From positions 62,001 to 126,000 of the forward strand of contig JAGXAB010000003.1 in NCBI GenBank assembly GCA_018971775.1: a stretch of 64,000 bases of DNA. Reading direction: 5' to 3'. Source of the DNA: Cyanobacteria bacterium REEB67. GTDB lineage: Bacteria > Cyanobacteriota > Vampirovibrionia > Obscuribacterales > Obscuribacteraceae. The notes under the pieces are model-generated. The model saw nothing but the letters and a program-made list of their open reading frames with translations. It was not told the DNA's origin and did no database searches. Shown piece by piece: positions 8,413 to 17,324 of this stretch; positions within the stretch are counted from its first letter, which is position 1, and every line of letters starts with the position of its first letter. Made by a program: the position numbers and the translations under genes.

Positions 8413-9819
8413 CTAGTGCTTAGTCAACTGACTGTGTCTGCCAGTTTTAGGCCTGTCGTATTTGATTGCGGATTCCAGTTTGAAGTCGCCGCTGCGATGG
8501 GCGTAGTTGTCTTGATTGGCGGCAATCGGATCGAGGTTGAAGAGTTTGCGCAGTGCTTCCGCTTGCTGACGGAGTATTTCGTAATCTTTGGTCGCTTTGA
8601 GATGGACGGTCGGATGATGCAAAATCTGATTAACGATGGCGCGGCTGATTGATTCCATATCGCCTTTGCTGGAAAAATCGGAATCACCGAGAGCACCACC
8701 GGCAACGGAATTTTTGGCTATTTGTTCGAGACGAATCGCTTCGATTTTTTCACGCAGTTCGGCGATGGTCGGTACGACCAGCTGTGAGCGCTCCCAGTTG
8801 TGGAAATTTTCCAACTGTTCAAAAACTATTTTTTCCGCTTCGCTGACGAGAGCTTCGCGCTCGGCCAGGTTGCGTCCGACGATTTTGCTTAAATCATCGG
8901 CGACGTAGAGCTCTACGCCTTCGATTTCGGCCAGGGCCGGATCGACACTGCGCGGCACCGATATGTCGATGACGATCTGACGCTTCATCGAAGCGGGCCT
9001 GTGGCGGGCAAAGTCATCGCGTTTGAGAGCAAAATCGTGGCCGAGGCTGGCGACGATCACGAGTTCGCTTTGAGCGGCTACCGCTGTCCGATCGTCAAAA
9101 GATGCTCCGGATACGAGTCTTTCGCGATTGTTCAATTTATTTTCGAGGAAAAGGTCGACGCGTGCCTGACTGCGATTGAACAAATTGATCTTGCCGTCGC
9201 CATTTTCGGAAAGCAGATGTTTAACGCAGATCTGACCCATTTTGCCCAGGCCGATGATCGAAATATCTTTTGTCTTGAGCGTACCGAGTGTTTCTCTGGC
9301 CAGCTCTACAGCGGCCGAGCTTACAGAGACGGCGCGGCGACCCATTGATGTTTCGGAACGGACGCGCTTGCCGCAGCTCAAAGCGAGCTTGAAGATCATA
9401 TCGAGGACCGGTCCAGAGGTGCGGTGTTCGAGGGCAGCCTGATGAGAAGCTTTTACCTGGGACATGATCTGGCCTTCGCCGAGGACCATGCTGTCGAGGC
9501 CTGAGGCGACGCGCAAGAGATGCAGGACCACGTCATCGCGCAAGAGACGGAAATTTGGACGGAGGACACCGTGATCGCTCACCGATTGCACTGACTGGAA
9601 AAAGGCTTCAATCTGCCGCATGCCTTCGGCGACATTGTCGACAACCGCGTAGACTTCGGTGCGATTGCAGGTTGACAAGATTGCCGATTCTTTTATGTGT
9701 TTGAAATACTTCAGGCCTTCCAGAGCATGTCCGACGCAGGAATCGGGAATGCAGAACCGTTCCCGAATAGCGATGGGGGCCGAATGATAATTGATGCCGC
9801 AAACAATTAGGTGATTCAT
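8413..9819 (-). CDS. hemA: Glutamyl-tRNA reductase
   Basis: Reduces glutamyl-tRNA to glutamate-1-semialdehyde, the first committed step of C5-pathway tetrapyrrole synthesis. The catalytic cysteine is in L-S-T-C-N-R-T-E-V-Y. The NADPH-binding region has I-I-G-L-G-K-M-G, and the C-terminus carries the dimerisation helices. I chose the ATG at 9819, because family members start M-N-x-x-x-x-G-x-N-Y and a GTG at 9867 would sit almost on the predicted transcription start. The C-terminal region carries a Ser/Asp-rich spacer and a charged tail ending SQLTKH. It is the first gene of hemA-C-D-B. gltX lies elsewhere in the window and hemL is absent. Confidence 0.95.
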   Translation of the reverse strand: MNHLIVCGINYHSAPIAIRERFCIPDSCVGHALEGLKYFKHIKESAILSTCNRTEVYAVVDNVAEGMRQIEAFFQSVQSVSDHGVLRPNFRLLRDDVVLHLLRVASGLDSMVLGEGQIMSQVKASHQAALEHRTSGPVLDMIFKLALSCGKRVRSETSMGRRAVSVSSAAVELARETLGTLKTKDISIIGLGKMGQICVKHLLSENGDGKINLFNRSQARVDLFLENKLNNRERLVSGASFDDRTAVAAQSELVIVASLGHDFALKRDDFARHRPASMKRQIVIDISVPRSVDPALAEIEGVELYVADDLSKIVGRNLAEREALVSEAEKIVFEQLENFHNWERSQLVVPTIAELREKIEAIRLEQIAKNSVAGGALGDSDFSSKGDMESISRAIVNQILHHPTVHLKATKDYEILRQQAEALRKLFNLDPIAANQDNYAHRSGDFKLESAIKYDRPKTGRHSQLTKH

Positions 9820-9875
9820 GGTACCTGCGCGGAGCGCTGATTGGAAATGGCTATTGAGCCCTTTCACTTGTGTGG

Positions 9876-9881
9876 ATTATA
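9876..9881 (-). promoter_or_regulatory. Probable -10 box of the haem operon
   Basis: A perfect TATAAT on the minus strand lies 57 nt before the chosen hemA ATG. The region 17 nt further upstream has no good -35 match (GGAAGG-like), so an activator or an extended -10 may be used. Confidence 0.5.
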
Positions 9882-10134
9882 TAGACGCTAATGCCCCTTC
9901 CGCCTGAGTTATAGATCACCGTAAAGAAAACGTATTCAACCGTAAGGCTGATTTTTGCCCAAACGATCGCTTTTAATCGGGCAGAAAGGGGCAGCGCATA
10001 AAATTTGACGATTGGGCCCCTTTCTGCTCAATATTTTAGATAAACAATCTTCAATGAACCGCGGGTAAAATTATCAGCACTGTGTTGGATCTCGAGCATA
10101 TACAGAGAGGCCGGATCACTATCAAAAGAAACTC
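9882..10134. other. Non-coding region upstream of hemA with a 12-bp inverted repeat
   Basis: No gene is apparent between the BtuF-like gene and hemA. It holds a perfect 12-nt inverted repeat, GCAGAAAGGGGC at 9981-9992 and GCCCCTTTCTGC at 10016-10027, with 23 nt between. Neither side carries a T-run, so it does not look like a standard terminator. It may be a hairpin ending the upstream transcript by another route, or a regulatory site for the haem operon. Confidence 0.5.
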
Positions 10135-11142
10135 TTAAAAGGAGCCCTTGGCCGCGCACTGCAAATAACTGGCGCTTTTTTGCCATTCGTTAAGTTGTGG
10201 AGCCACTTCCGGGTGCAAAATGGCGGTCAGCCAGGCGATGCCCTTGAGAACGCGCAGGGTCGGCCTCGAAAGCATGTCGTGCTTTTGATCCGGCAGGAAA
10301 TAGAGACGTTTTTCTTTGACTGCTTTGAGCATCGTCCAGGGCGTTTTTTCCAGGAAGCTCTGGCCGCGCGCTTCGAAGGGCATGATAATCACATCCGGGT
10401 TTTTCAAAACGAGCTGTTCCATACTATAACGCGGGTAAGCCGCCGGCACAGTGCCGGCGATGTTCGTGCCACCGCAGGTGGTGAGGACTTCGTTCAGGAA
10501 ACTATCGCGACCGGCGGCCATGAGCGGCTGCGGCCAGACGCAGTAAAAAACCGTCGGTGCATGCTTTGCTGCCGCCGGCTGCACGATGGCACGCAGGGCT
10601 TGCAGTGACTGCTCGAAGTCAGCCGCTACGGCCTTCGCTTCGCTCTCTTTATGGGCCAGACGACCGAGGCTAAGCAGGTTGCCGGCGATGTTTTCCAGGT
10701 GAGTATTATCCAGGGTGAGGGTTTTGAAATTGTTGTGACTGAGCTGGGCGGCGAGCATCTCCTGCCCGGAGACAAGCAGGACACGGTCTGGTTTGATGCG
10801 GCTGAGGCGCTCGAGATTAGCGGAGACGAAGGTGCCGACTTTACTGACGTCTCCGACCGAGCCGGGGAAGTCGCAAAAAGAACAAACTCCGACTATTTCG
10901 GATGCGGCTCCGATACTGCAGAGTAGCTCTGTGTTTGACGGGGCGAGGGAAATCAACCTCGGGTGAGTCGTTGCGACTGTATCTTTTAGAAGGGCGGCGC
11001 TGTTTTTGCTGCCCGGCTGGGTCCCTGGCGGTGGCACAGTATTGCTCTCGCCTGACGAAGCGAGGGCTCTGGACCAGCCCAGATTGGTCAGTGCCAGCAC
11101 TGAAATTGCCGTAGCCGCCGGCAGCCTTACCCGTTTGCTCAT
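10135..11142 (-). CDS. BtuF-like periplasmic substrate-binding protein
   Basis: A class III (helical-backbone) substrate-binding protein of the cobalamin/ferric-siderophore ABC family. It has a Sec signal peptide (R-L-P-A-A-T-A-I-S-V-L-A-L-T) without a lipobox cysteine. Then come R-L-I-S-L-A-P-S-N-T-E-L-L, I-V-G-V-C-S-F-C-D-F-P, the V-G-T-F-V-S-A-N-L-E segment, a linking helix, and D-V-I-I-M-P-F-E. The C-x-x-C-D-F-P context resembles BtuF-type proteins more than FhuD-type. The ATG at 11142 overlaps the preceding ATPase stop (ATGA), so the two are translationally coupled; the longer frame to 11229 would lose the signal peptide. No permease or ABC ATPase is nearby, so the ligand is uncertain. 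Confidence 0.8.
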   Translation of the reverse strand: MSKRVRLPAATAISVLALTNLGWSRALASSGESNTVPPPGTQPGSKNSAALLKDTVATTHPRLISLAPSNTELLCSIGAASEIVGVCSFCDFPGSVGDVSKVGTFVSANLERLSRIKPDRVLLVSGQEMLAAQLSHNNFKTLTLDNTHLENIAGNLLSLGRLAHKESEAKAVAADFEQSLQALRAIVQPAAAKHAPTVFYCVWPQPLMAAGRDSFLNEVLTTCGGTNIAGTVPAAYPRYSMEQLVLKNPDVIIMPFEARGQSFLEKTPWTMLKAVKEKRLYFLPDQKHDMLSRPTLRVLKGIAWLTAILHPEVAPQLNEWQKSASYLQCAAKGSF

Positions 11143-11807
11143 TTGTTTTGCAGCCAGCTCAGGGCTTCTTGCACCCGGGGGCCCGGATCGGCGCTTTTGA
11201 TCGTCAATGTCAGCTCCAGGAGATTCCATTCGTACAGGGTCATTCTAACCAATCGGTCGATTTCTTTCTGGTAATCGAGATTGGTCCAGCGAAATCCGTC
11301 CTCGGGCGGGGCGAACATGGGCGGGATATAGATAATGTGGCTGTAAGCCCGGCTCTGCCTCCTGGCGCTTTCGTAAACGGCCTCGGTGTCATAAGTCATC
11401 GCCGAGCAGATATTCCAGCGCTGCCAGAGCACCCAACAGTCAAGGGCGGAGCGATCCGAAATGAATGCGCCGAGCTCTTCCTCGCGACTGATTTGCGCTT
11501 CTAAAACCAGACGTTTGAAGTTTTCCTGCTCGCCCTGCGGTATGTCGCCAATGCGTTCATAACCCATATCCAGGCACAACTTGCGACCGAGCTCGGGGAT
11601 GATCGGCAGACTAAGAAGCGGAGCCAGCGCTTCCACCAGGGTGGTTTTGCCGACTCCGCTTGCACCAATGACTATGATGCGTTTAGTGCTGATGGACTTT
11701 CTCCATTGCGAATGCCTGATACCTGCTATGGGACTACGGATTAGGGCGAGGGGCGGTCGGCGGCACTTTGGGCTGCTCGGGCAGGAGTCCGCCCGGGGCG
11801 TGACCAT
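11139..11807 (-). CDS. NadR/AAA_28-like P-loop NTPase
   Basis: Walker A is G-A-S-G-V-G-K-T-T (about residues 48-56). F-I-S-D-R-S-A-L-D corresponds to the conserved D-R-x-x-x-D of the AAA_28/NadR ribosylnicotinamide-kinase-like family. Members are small kinases or NTPases, often next to cofactor-salvage genes. The only ATG lies inside the end of the flotillin gene (74-nt overlap). No GTG or TTG occurs between it and the P-loop, so the real N-terminus is uncertain. It is coupled to the BtuF-like gene by an ATGA overlap, which hints at a shared role in cofactor uptake or salvage. Confidence 0.75.
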   Translation of the reverse strand: MVTPRADSCPSSPKCRRPPLALIRSPIAGIRHSQWRKSISTKRIIVIGASGVGKTTLVEALAPLLSLPIIPELGRKLCLDMGYERIGDIPQGEQENFKRLVLEAQISREEELGAFISDRSALDCWVLWQRWNICSAMTYDTEAVYESARRQSRAYSHIIYIPPMFAPPEDGFRWTNLDYQKEIDRLVRMTLYEWNLLELTLTIKSADPGPRVQEALSWLQNK

Positions 11808-13308
11808 TGCTTTGATCTGTGCCGTTGCCGATTTTCCTTCTCAGTGTATCGGTGAGATCGACCCCCGTCAGACTTTTTACCATCATCAGGCTCTGGGCTG
11901 CAACATTTAAGACATCTCCCGAAATCTTGCTTGCTCCGGTCGAATCGCCATTGGTAGAAAGCAAAGTGATATTGCCTACCTTGGAAAGGGGCGATGCGGC
12001 CGCGGCTACGAGCTCGGGCAGTTTGTCGATGATCATGTTGGCGATCGCAGCGTCGTTGTACTGTTTGTAGGCTTCCGCTTTTTTGGACATGGCGTCGGCT
12101 TCGGCTTGACCTTTGGCGGCTGTTACTTGAGCTTCGGCAAGACCCTTGGCTCTCTGTGCTTCCGCTTCGGCCATACCCATGGCGCGGCGCGCTTCGGCAT
12201 CGGCTGATGCTCTCAGCTTGGTGGCTTCCGCTTGACCCTGGGCCTGCAGTTTGGTGGTCAGAGCGTCGGCTTCGGCCATCATCTTGCGTTTTTCCTGTTC
12301 GGCTTGAGCCATCAATCTGATCCGGCTCATTTCCGCTTCGGCGGGCTTGGTGATTTCCGCTTCGAGGGCGACCTGGCGCTTTTGTACCTCGACTTGCTGC
12401 AATTCGACTTCTTTTTGAGCTTCGACGATCTTGATTTTCTGTGTTTCTTCGACCAGTTTCTGCTGCGATTGGGCTTTGACGATTTCGTACATCATGTCCG
12501 AAGCCGCTTTGGTCCTCGATACTTCTGCCTGGTAGGATGCCTGGCTCACCTGGAAGTTTTTGCTCGACTCGGCGACGCGGGTGTCGGCGGCGAGCTTTGC
12601 CTTGGCGCCTTCTTCGGCGGCGTTGGCCTGGGCGATTTGAGCATCTCTGGAGCTGTTCGCCTGAGCGATCTGTGTTTCCATCGTTGCTTGCGCCTCACCG
12701 ATAGCGGCACTGCGCTTGGCTTCGGCTGTATTTTTCTTACCGAGAGCGTCGAGGTAGCCGACTGTATCTCTGATTTCTTTGATCGTAAAAGAATCAACTG
12801 TCAGGCCCATTTTTGCCAGGTCGGCGACCGAAACTTCTTGAACAGTGGTGGCAAATTTGTCGAAACTCTGGATCAAATCTTCGACCGACATCGTGCCCAA
12901 GATGGCTCGCAGGTGGCCGACGAGGGTTTCGTGGGCAACTGTGGCAATCTCGTCCATTGACTTGTTGAGGAAGCGTTCCGCCGCTGTGGCAATCGCTTCT
13001 TCATCACCGCGGACTTTGACCTGGGCTACGCCTTCGACATAAATCGGAACGCCGTTTCTCGTGATCATAGCCGCCTGGGAGTGGACTTCAATAGTCATAA
13101 CTTCCAGTGACAGTGTGTGTTTCTGGTTGATCAGCGGCCAGACGATATCGCCTCCACCGCGAACTACCTTGATACCACCAGGCACCGCACCGGTGATAAT
13201 CATCGCTTCGTTGGGGCCGCATTTTTGATAAAGATTGAGCATGAAATAGAAGACCATCAGCAGAGCGATGCCTCCTATCACTACTAGACCTATCAGCGTA
13301 ATATCCAT
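11734..13308 (-). CDS. Flotillin-family membrane scaffold protein
   Basis: The 524-residue protein has one N-terminal membrane anchor (I-G-G-I-A-L-L-M-V-F-Y-F). A band-7/SPFH domain follows, with P-I-Y-V-E-G-V-A-Q-V-K-V and F-L-N-K-S-M-D-E-I. Then there is a long Ala/Glu/Lys/Gln-rich coiled coil with repeated A-E-A-x-R and G-Q-A-E-A motifs, and a short Pro-rich tail. Bacterial flotillins (FloT/YuaG, YqiK) organise ordered membrane patches. The start has a clear AAGAGGAG Shine-Dalgarno 6-8 nt upstream. It lies 371 nt behind the NfeD-like gene; NfeD and flotillin pairs are a well-known association. Confidence 0.93.
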   Translation of the reverse strand: MDITLIGLVVIGGIALLMVFYFMLNLYQKCGPNEAMIITGAVPGGIKVVRGGGDIVWPLINQKHTLSLEVMTIEVHSQAAMITRNGVPIYVEGVAQVKVRGDEEAIATAAERFLNKSMDEIATVAHETLVGHLRAILGTMSVEDLIQSFDKFATTVQEVSVADLAKMGLTVDSFTIKEIRDTVGYLDALGKKNTAEAKRSAAIGEAQATMETQIAQANSSRDAQIAQANAAEEGAKAKLAADTRVAESSKNFQVSQASYQAEVSRTKAASDMMYEIVKAQSQQKLVEETQKIKIVEAQKEVELQQVEVQKRQVALEAEITKPAEAEMSRIRLMAQAEQEKRKMMAEADALTTKLQAQGQAEATKLRASADAEARRAMGMAEAEAQRAKGLAEAQVTAAKGQAEADAMSKKAEAYKQYNDAAIANMIIDKLPELVAAAASPLSKVGNITLLSTNGDSTGASKISGDVLNVAAQSLMMVKSLTGVDLTDTLRRKIGNGTDQSNGHAPGGLLPEQPKVPPTAPRPNP

Positions 13309-13679
13309 GAACGAACTCCTCTTGAGCCATCGAGTGGCGGCCTAAAACAACGGCTTCCTCGTGGCTTATTCCCTATTTTGCTGTGTAAAACCTTGTGCGT
13401 CTGATATTTTCTTTCGCTTGACTGACTGGATTTTTGTCGGGATTCCTGTCGGTTTTTAGTCTTTCCCCGGGTTTTCAGCTTGTTTGTTTGCGATCCGGGT
13501 CTCTTTCGACTTCACAATCCTATACCGGATATGGTGCCTTTTTACGGGCTCGCGATAATTCCTTAATAGTCTTGACAACTGGCGATTTTGCTAGTTATGG
13601 CAAGGTTTGCGCGCCAGCCGCCGGGCGAATATTTTCCCCCAGGCTCCGGAAATTTTTGAACGGTATTTTCGCCTGGCGA
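13309..13679. other. Intergenic region between NfeD-like gene and flotillin
   Basis: I see no gene here. The stretch presumably holds the flotillin leader. On the plus strand there is a TTGACA at about 13571 followed 17 nt later by TTATGG, but no plus-strand gene follows, so this match may be chance. Confidence 0.4.
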
Positions 13680-14516
13680 CTACATCAATTCAAGGTCGAT
13701 ATCGCGAGCCGGCTCGACAAAGACAACCGGTCCTTCTGTTTCGACAATCATCACTTTGCTGCCCCGGGCAAATTCCTGTCCGGCATGTGCCGCTTTTGCC
13801 GAGGCGTTGAAGCGGCTCGTGCCGATCACATAGCTGACTTCACCGAGTCGACCGTCGACGATGGGCGTATTTACCTGGGCGATACGGCCGACCGCTTCTT
13901 CCTTGCGCGTCAGGCTGGAAGCGGCCAGCTTGCTGATGACGATGCCGGTCACTTTCTTGACAAAATTGACGGCAATGACGCCGCTTAGCACGGCCGGAAT
14001 CAATGTGAAGAACGAGAGCCAGGGGAAATAGTGCCAGGCAATATAGCCGGCCGAACCGAAGAAGCCCGTGAAGACCGACATGGTGACCGGGCTGAAAATG
14101 CCCAGCAAGGTGAAATAGAGTTGATTGTCCCGGGATTTGACGATCGGATTTGCCGTCGTCTGCCGGGTACTTTCCAGGGCATTGTCGTGTCCGTCGCCGT
14201 GCCCGTGGGCGCCAGCGTGGCCATGACCGTCTCCGTGTCCGCCTGCATGACCGGAGCCGTGCGAACCGATATCGGTATGTCCGCCAACATGCGCTGCGTG
14301 TGCCGCTGTGTGGACGGTCATGTGATGCCCACCGCCCGGCGCTCCGTGGATACCGGCATCATGAGCGCCGCCGATATGACCACCGCCGTCGCCCATGTGG
14401 TGACCGTCTGTGTGCACGCTATGGCCGTGTCCGAACTGGCCGAGGGCAAAAGTGGCGATAATGAAGCCCCAGCCTAAAAATGTGCAAACCAGATAAAGTT
14501 GACCAAGCGGGTCCAT
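13680..14516 (-). CDS. NfeD-like membrane protein with a His/Gly-rich insertion
   Basis: The 278-residue protein starts with a membrane helix (L-G-Q-L-Y-L-V-C-T-F-L-G-W-G-F), which is followed by about 90 residues made largely of His and Gly (repeats such as GHGDGHGHAGAHGHGDGH). Two membrane segments come next, then an OB-like soluble end with G-R-I-A-Q-V-N-T-P-I-V-D-G-R-L-G-E, as in NfeD proteins that partner flotillins. The His-rich segment could bind zinc, nickel or copper, which is unusual for NfeD. I chose the ATG at 14516, which has GGAG 11 nt upstream; the frame continues to a GTG at 14537. It is divergent from the tRNA nucleotidyltransferase gene. Confidence 0.82.
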   Translation of the reverse strand: MDPLGQLYLVCTFLGWGFIIATFALGQFGHGHSVHTDGHHMGDGGGHIGGAHDAGIHGAPGGGHHMTVHTAAHAAHVGGHTDIGSHGSGHAGGHGDGHGHAGAHGHGDGHDNALESTRQTTANPIVKSRDNQLYFTLLGIFSPVTMSVFTGFFGSAGYIAWHYFPWLSFFTLIPAVLSGVIAVNFVKKVTGIVISKLAASSLTRKEEAVGRIAQVNTPIVDGRLGEVSYVIGTSRFNASAKAAHAGQEFARGSKVMIVETEGPVVFVEPARDIDLELM

Positions 14517-14608
14517 TCGTCGCAAGCTCCAGTACACTTACCTGGGAAGTACCCAAAATCGCCTATCTGTAATCTAAACTGGGGAACAATGAGGTCGGGA
14601 GTTCGCGT

Positions 14609-17296
14609 TTGGAAATAGCCCTTTCGCACAGCAATATGGATTTTGATTCTTTGTCTGCGCAATATGCGCTGACGAAGCTTTTTCCTGCCTGCCGCATGGT
14701 TCTTGGCTATCCCCTGACCGGCAATGTGCGCAATTTTCTGACGCTCAACCGCAGTTATTTGCCGATCGTGCAGGCTAAGCATCTTGATCTGGCAAAAGTT
14801 TCGCGCTTCTTTCTGGTCGATTGTCAGCACCTGGAGCGACTCGACGAAGCTTCGCGCAGACTGGTCATCAGTGGTTATGAGCAGGCGAAAGGCCTGAGCG
14901 GTCGAGCGCAGCTGACCCGGCCGATTACCGTTTTTGACCACCATACAGTCGATCCGCAGGGCCTGATCGGACAGGCTACGGTTGATTCTGTTTTTGAAAA
15001 GACCGGGGCGGCGACGACGATTTTAGTCGATCGCATCATCAAGGCCGAGGTACCCCTCTCACCCTTCGATGCCACGGTTCTGGCCATCGGCATCTTCGAA
15101 GATACCGGCTGTCTGACCTTCTCCGGCACCACTGCCCTGGACGCTCATTGCATAGCTTTTTTAATCGGCAAAGGTGCCGATCTTTCGGTGGTGCGCGAAT
15201 ATATCAGGCCGCAGTTAGAACAAAAGCAAATCGATCTATTCGAAAAATTACTCAATCACACTGAAATAGTCGAGATCCACGGTCATCGATTTTTGCTTGC
15301 CGTCAGCGAGCACTCTGAATATATAGAAGGTCTGGCGACCATTACCAGGCAGTTGCTTGATTTGAATAATGCCGAAGGTGCATTCACCCTCGCCCACATG
15401 CGCGACCGCGTGCATATCGTCGGCAGGTGCAATCCAAAGGTCCTGGATTTGCGCCGGGTGATGCAGGAATTTGGCGGCGACGGACATCCGGGAGCTGCTT
15501 CGGCGGTGGTAAAAGGCGGCCAGACTCGTGAGCTGGTCGAGCGTCTGAAAGAGACGATTGGTCGCCATGTCGTCCATCAGCCGCAGGCTCGACAGTTGAT
15601 GGAATCACCGGTACGCACCGTGCGACCGGATATTTCGATGGACGAGGCCGGGCGCATTATGTTGCGCTATGGGATCGATGGTTTGATCGTAGCCGAAGGC
15701 GATGATTTGCTCGGCGTTGTCTCGCGCCGCGATATCGATCAGTCGACGCATCATCGCCTCGGCCACGCCAAAGTGTCCGGCTTTATGAGTAAGCCTGTTT
15801 TGACCATTGCGCTAGAGACGCCACTCAATCAAATCCAGCAAATCATGGTCGCTGAAGATATAGGTCGTCTGCCGGTACTGGACGAGCGCAAGCAGCTCGT
15901 CGGTCTGGTCACTCGTCAGGCCGTGTTGAATAGCCTGTTTGGTGTCGACTATGCCAAAGAAAAAAAGGCTACGGTCGAATCTTTGCCTGCCGCCCACAGC
16001 ATGGAAAATGAAAATTTGTCCGGGCGCATGCGAAAGATGGATGAGCACACAGTCTGGCTCGCCGAAGAAATCGGCCGCATCTCACTCGAGAGGGATATGG
16101 TGGCGTATGCGGTGGGAGGTTTTGTCCGTGATCTTCTCCTGAAACGACCGACTTTCGACCTCGATTTCGTTATCGAGGGCTCGGCGATCGCCCTTGCCGA
16201 GCAGCTTGTGCTCAGGCATCCGCAGAAATTTAAATTGATGGCTACGCACGAACGTTTCCAGACCGCCACACTGATGTATTTCACCGATAGCGCTCAGCGC
16301 ACGCATCGCGACGTCGATCTTTCGACGGCGCGTATTGAGATTTATGAAAAGCCGGCCGCTCTTCCAGACGTCGAGCCGAGCAAAATAGAACATGACCTGC
16401 TTCGCCGTGATTTCACGATCAACGCCCTGGCTGTCTGTCTCAATCCGGACCATTTTGGCGAACTTGTCGACCACTTCAACGGACTGGGGGATCTCGAACT
16501 GAAAGTGATGCGCATATTGCATCCCTTCAGCTTTATCGAAGATCCAACCAGGATCGTTCGCGCCGCTCGTTTTGCCGGACGACTGGGCTTCCAGCTCGAG
16601 ACCAAGACCCTCGAGCAGGCCAAGCGTGCCCTCGCCATGGGCATCTTCGACGATCTCGGCGGCGTGCGCATGAAAGAGGAGCTGCGCTTGATACTGCAGG
16701 CTCCAACCAGATTGAAATCACTGAATATTTTAGGCGAACTCTCGGGCAAGCTCTGCTATCTCGACAGTCAGCTCCATTATTGCGACGTTACGCGTAAGGC
16801 GATTCGCCGGGCCGAAAGGCTTCTGGAGCGCTATCCTATTGAGGAAGATTGGATTGTTTATCTCGGAGCCCTCCTCTCTGAGCTGCCAATTGAGCGTGTG
16901 CCAGGCGTACTCGAGCGCCTGCAGTTGACCAATAAACAAAAGCAGATCATCGAGAGTGGTCTTGATCTACACCGCCAGATGCCTTTGTCTCTGAGCAGCA
17001 TGAAGCGCTCCGAAATATATGACCTGATGCACGGTTTGCCTCGGGAGGCTCTGGCCATCGCCGCGGCGATCGCGGTGGTCGGCAGCGATTTGCGACGAGC
17101 GATCAAAACATATCTGGAAGAACTCGCCGATACCAAACTCGATATCAGTGGCGGCGATCTGATCGCTCGTGGTCACAAATCCGGACCGGCGCTCGGCGAT
17201 GCCCTGCGCCATGTCCTGGCGGCTCGGCTCGATAAAGACGTGGCTACCCGCGACGAACAGCTCGAGCTGGCTGGCCAGTATCTGACTAAAAACTGA
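14609..17296 (+). CDS. DHH-CBS-tRNA nucleotidyltransferase (A-adding/CCA-adding type)
   Basis: The 895-residue fusion runs in this order. A DHH phosphoesterase domain comes first (D-F-D-S-L-S-A-Q-Y-A, V-F-D-H-H-T-V-D near residue 112), then DHHA1 (G-G-D-G-H-P-G-A-A near 290). Two CBS domains lie at about 325-440. A class II nucleotidyltransferase head follows (V-G-G-F-V-R-D-L-L-L, F-D-L-D-F-V-I-E-G near 515, R-R-D-F-T-I-N-A-L), then the RNA-binding helices. In cyanobacteria and some deep-branching bacteria such proteins mature tRNA 3' ends by adding A or CCA. The start is TTG with GGGAG 6 nt upstream. The tRNA-Ser at 19389 lacks an encoded CCA, in keeping with need for this enzyme. Confidence 0.9.
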   Translation: MEIALSHSNMDFDSLSAQYALTKLFPACRMVLGYPLTGNVRNFLTLNRSYLPIVQAKHLDLAKVSRFFLVDCQHLERLDEASRRLVISGYEQAKGLSGRAQLTRPITVFDHHTVDPQGLIGQATVDSVFEKTGAATTILVDRIIKAEVPLSPFDATVLAIGIFEDTGCLTFSGTTALDAHCIAFLIGKGADLSVVREYIRPQLEQKQIDLFEKLLNHTEIVEIHGHRFLLAVSEHSEYIEGLATITRQLLDLNNAEGAFTLAHMRDRVHIVGRCNPKVLDLRRVMQEFGGDGHPGAASAVVKGGQTRELVERLKETIGRHVVHQPQARQLMESPVRTVRPDISMDEAGRIMLRYGIDGLIVAEGDDLLGVVSRRDIDQSTHHRLGHAKVSGFMSKPVLTIALETPLNQIQQIMVAEDIGRLPVLDERKQLVGLVTRQAVLNSLFGVDYAKEKKATVESLPAAHSMENENLSGRMRKMDEHTVWLAEEIGRISLERDMVAYAVGGFVRDLLLKRPTFDLDFVIEGSAIALAEQLVLRHPQKFKLMATHERFQTATLMYFTDSAQRTHRDVDLSTARIEIYEKPAALPDVEPSKIEHDLLRRDFTINALAVCLNPDHFGELVDHFNGLGDLELKVMRILHPFSFIEDPTRIVRAARFAGRLGFQLETKTLEQAKRALAMGIFDDLGGVRMKEELRLILQAPTRLKSLNILGELSGKLCYLDSQLHYCDVTRKAIRRAERLLERYPIEEDWIVYLGALLSELPIERVPGVLERLQLTNKQKQIIESGLDLHRQMPLSLSSMKRSEIYDLMHGLPREALAIAAAIAVVGSDLRRAIKTYLEELADTKLDISGGDLIARGHKSGPALGDALRHVLAARLDKDVATRDEQLELAGQYLTKN

Positions 17297-17324
17297 CCAG
17301 AAGCTAAGTTGATAAAAATACCGA

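Noticed and set aside
13434..13988. 184-residue plus-strand frame before and across the NfeD-like gene
   Set aside because: More than half is antisense to the NfeD-like gene, and the rest has no protein-like signature.
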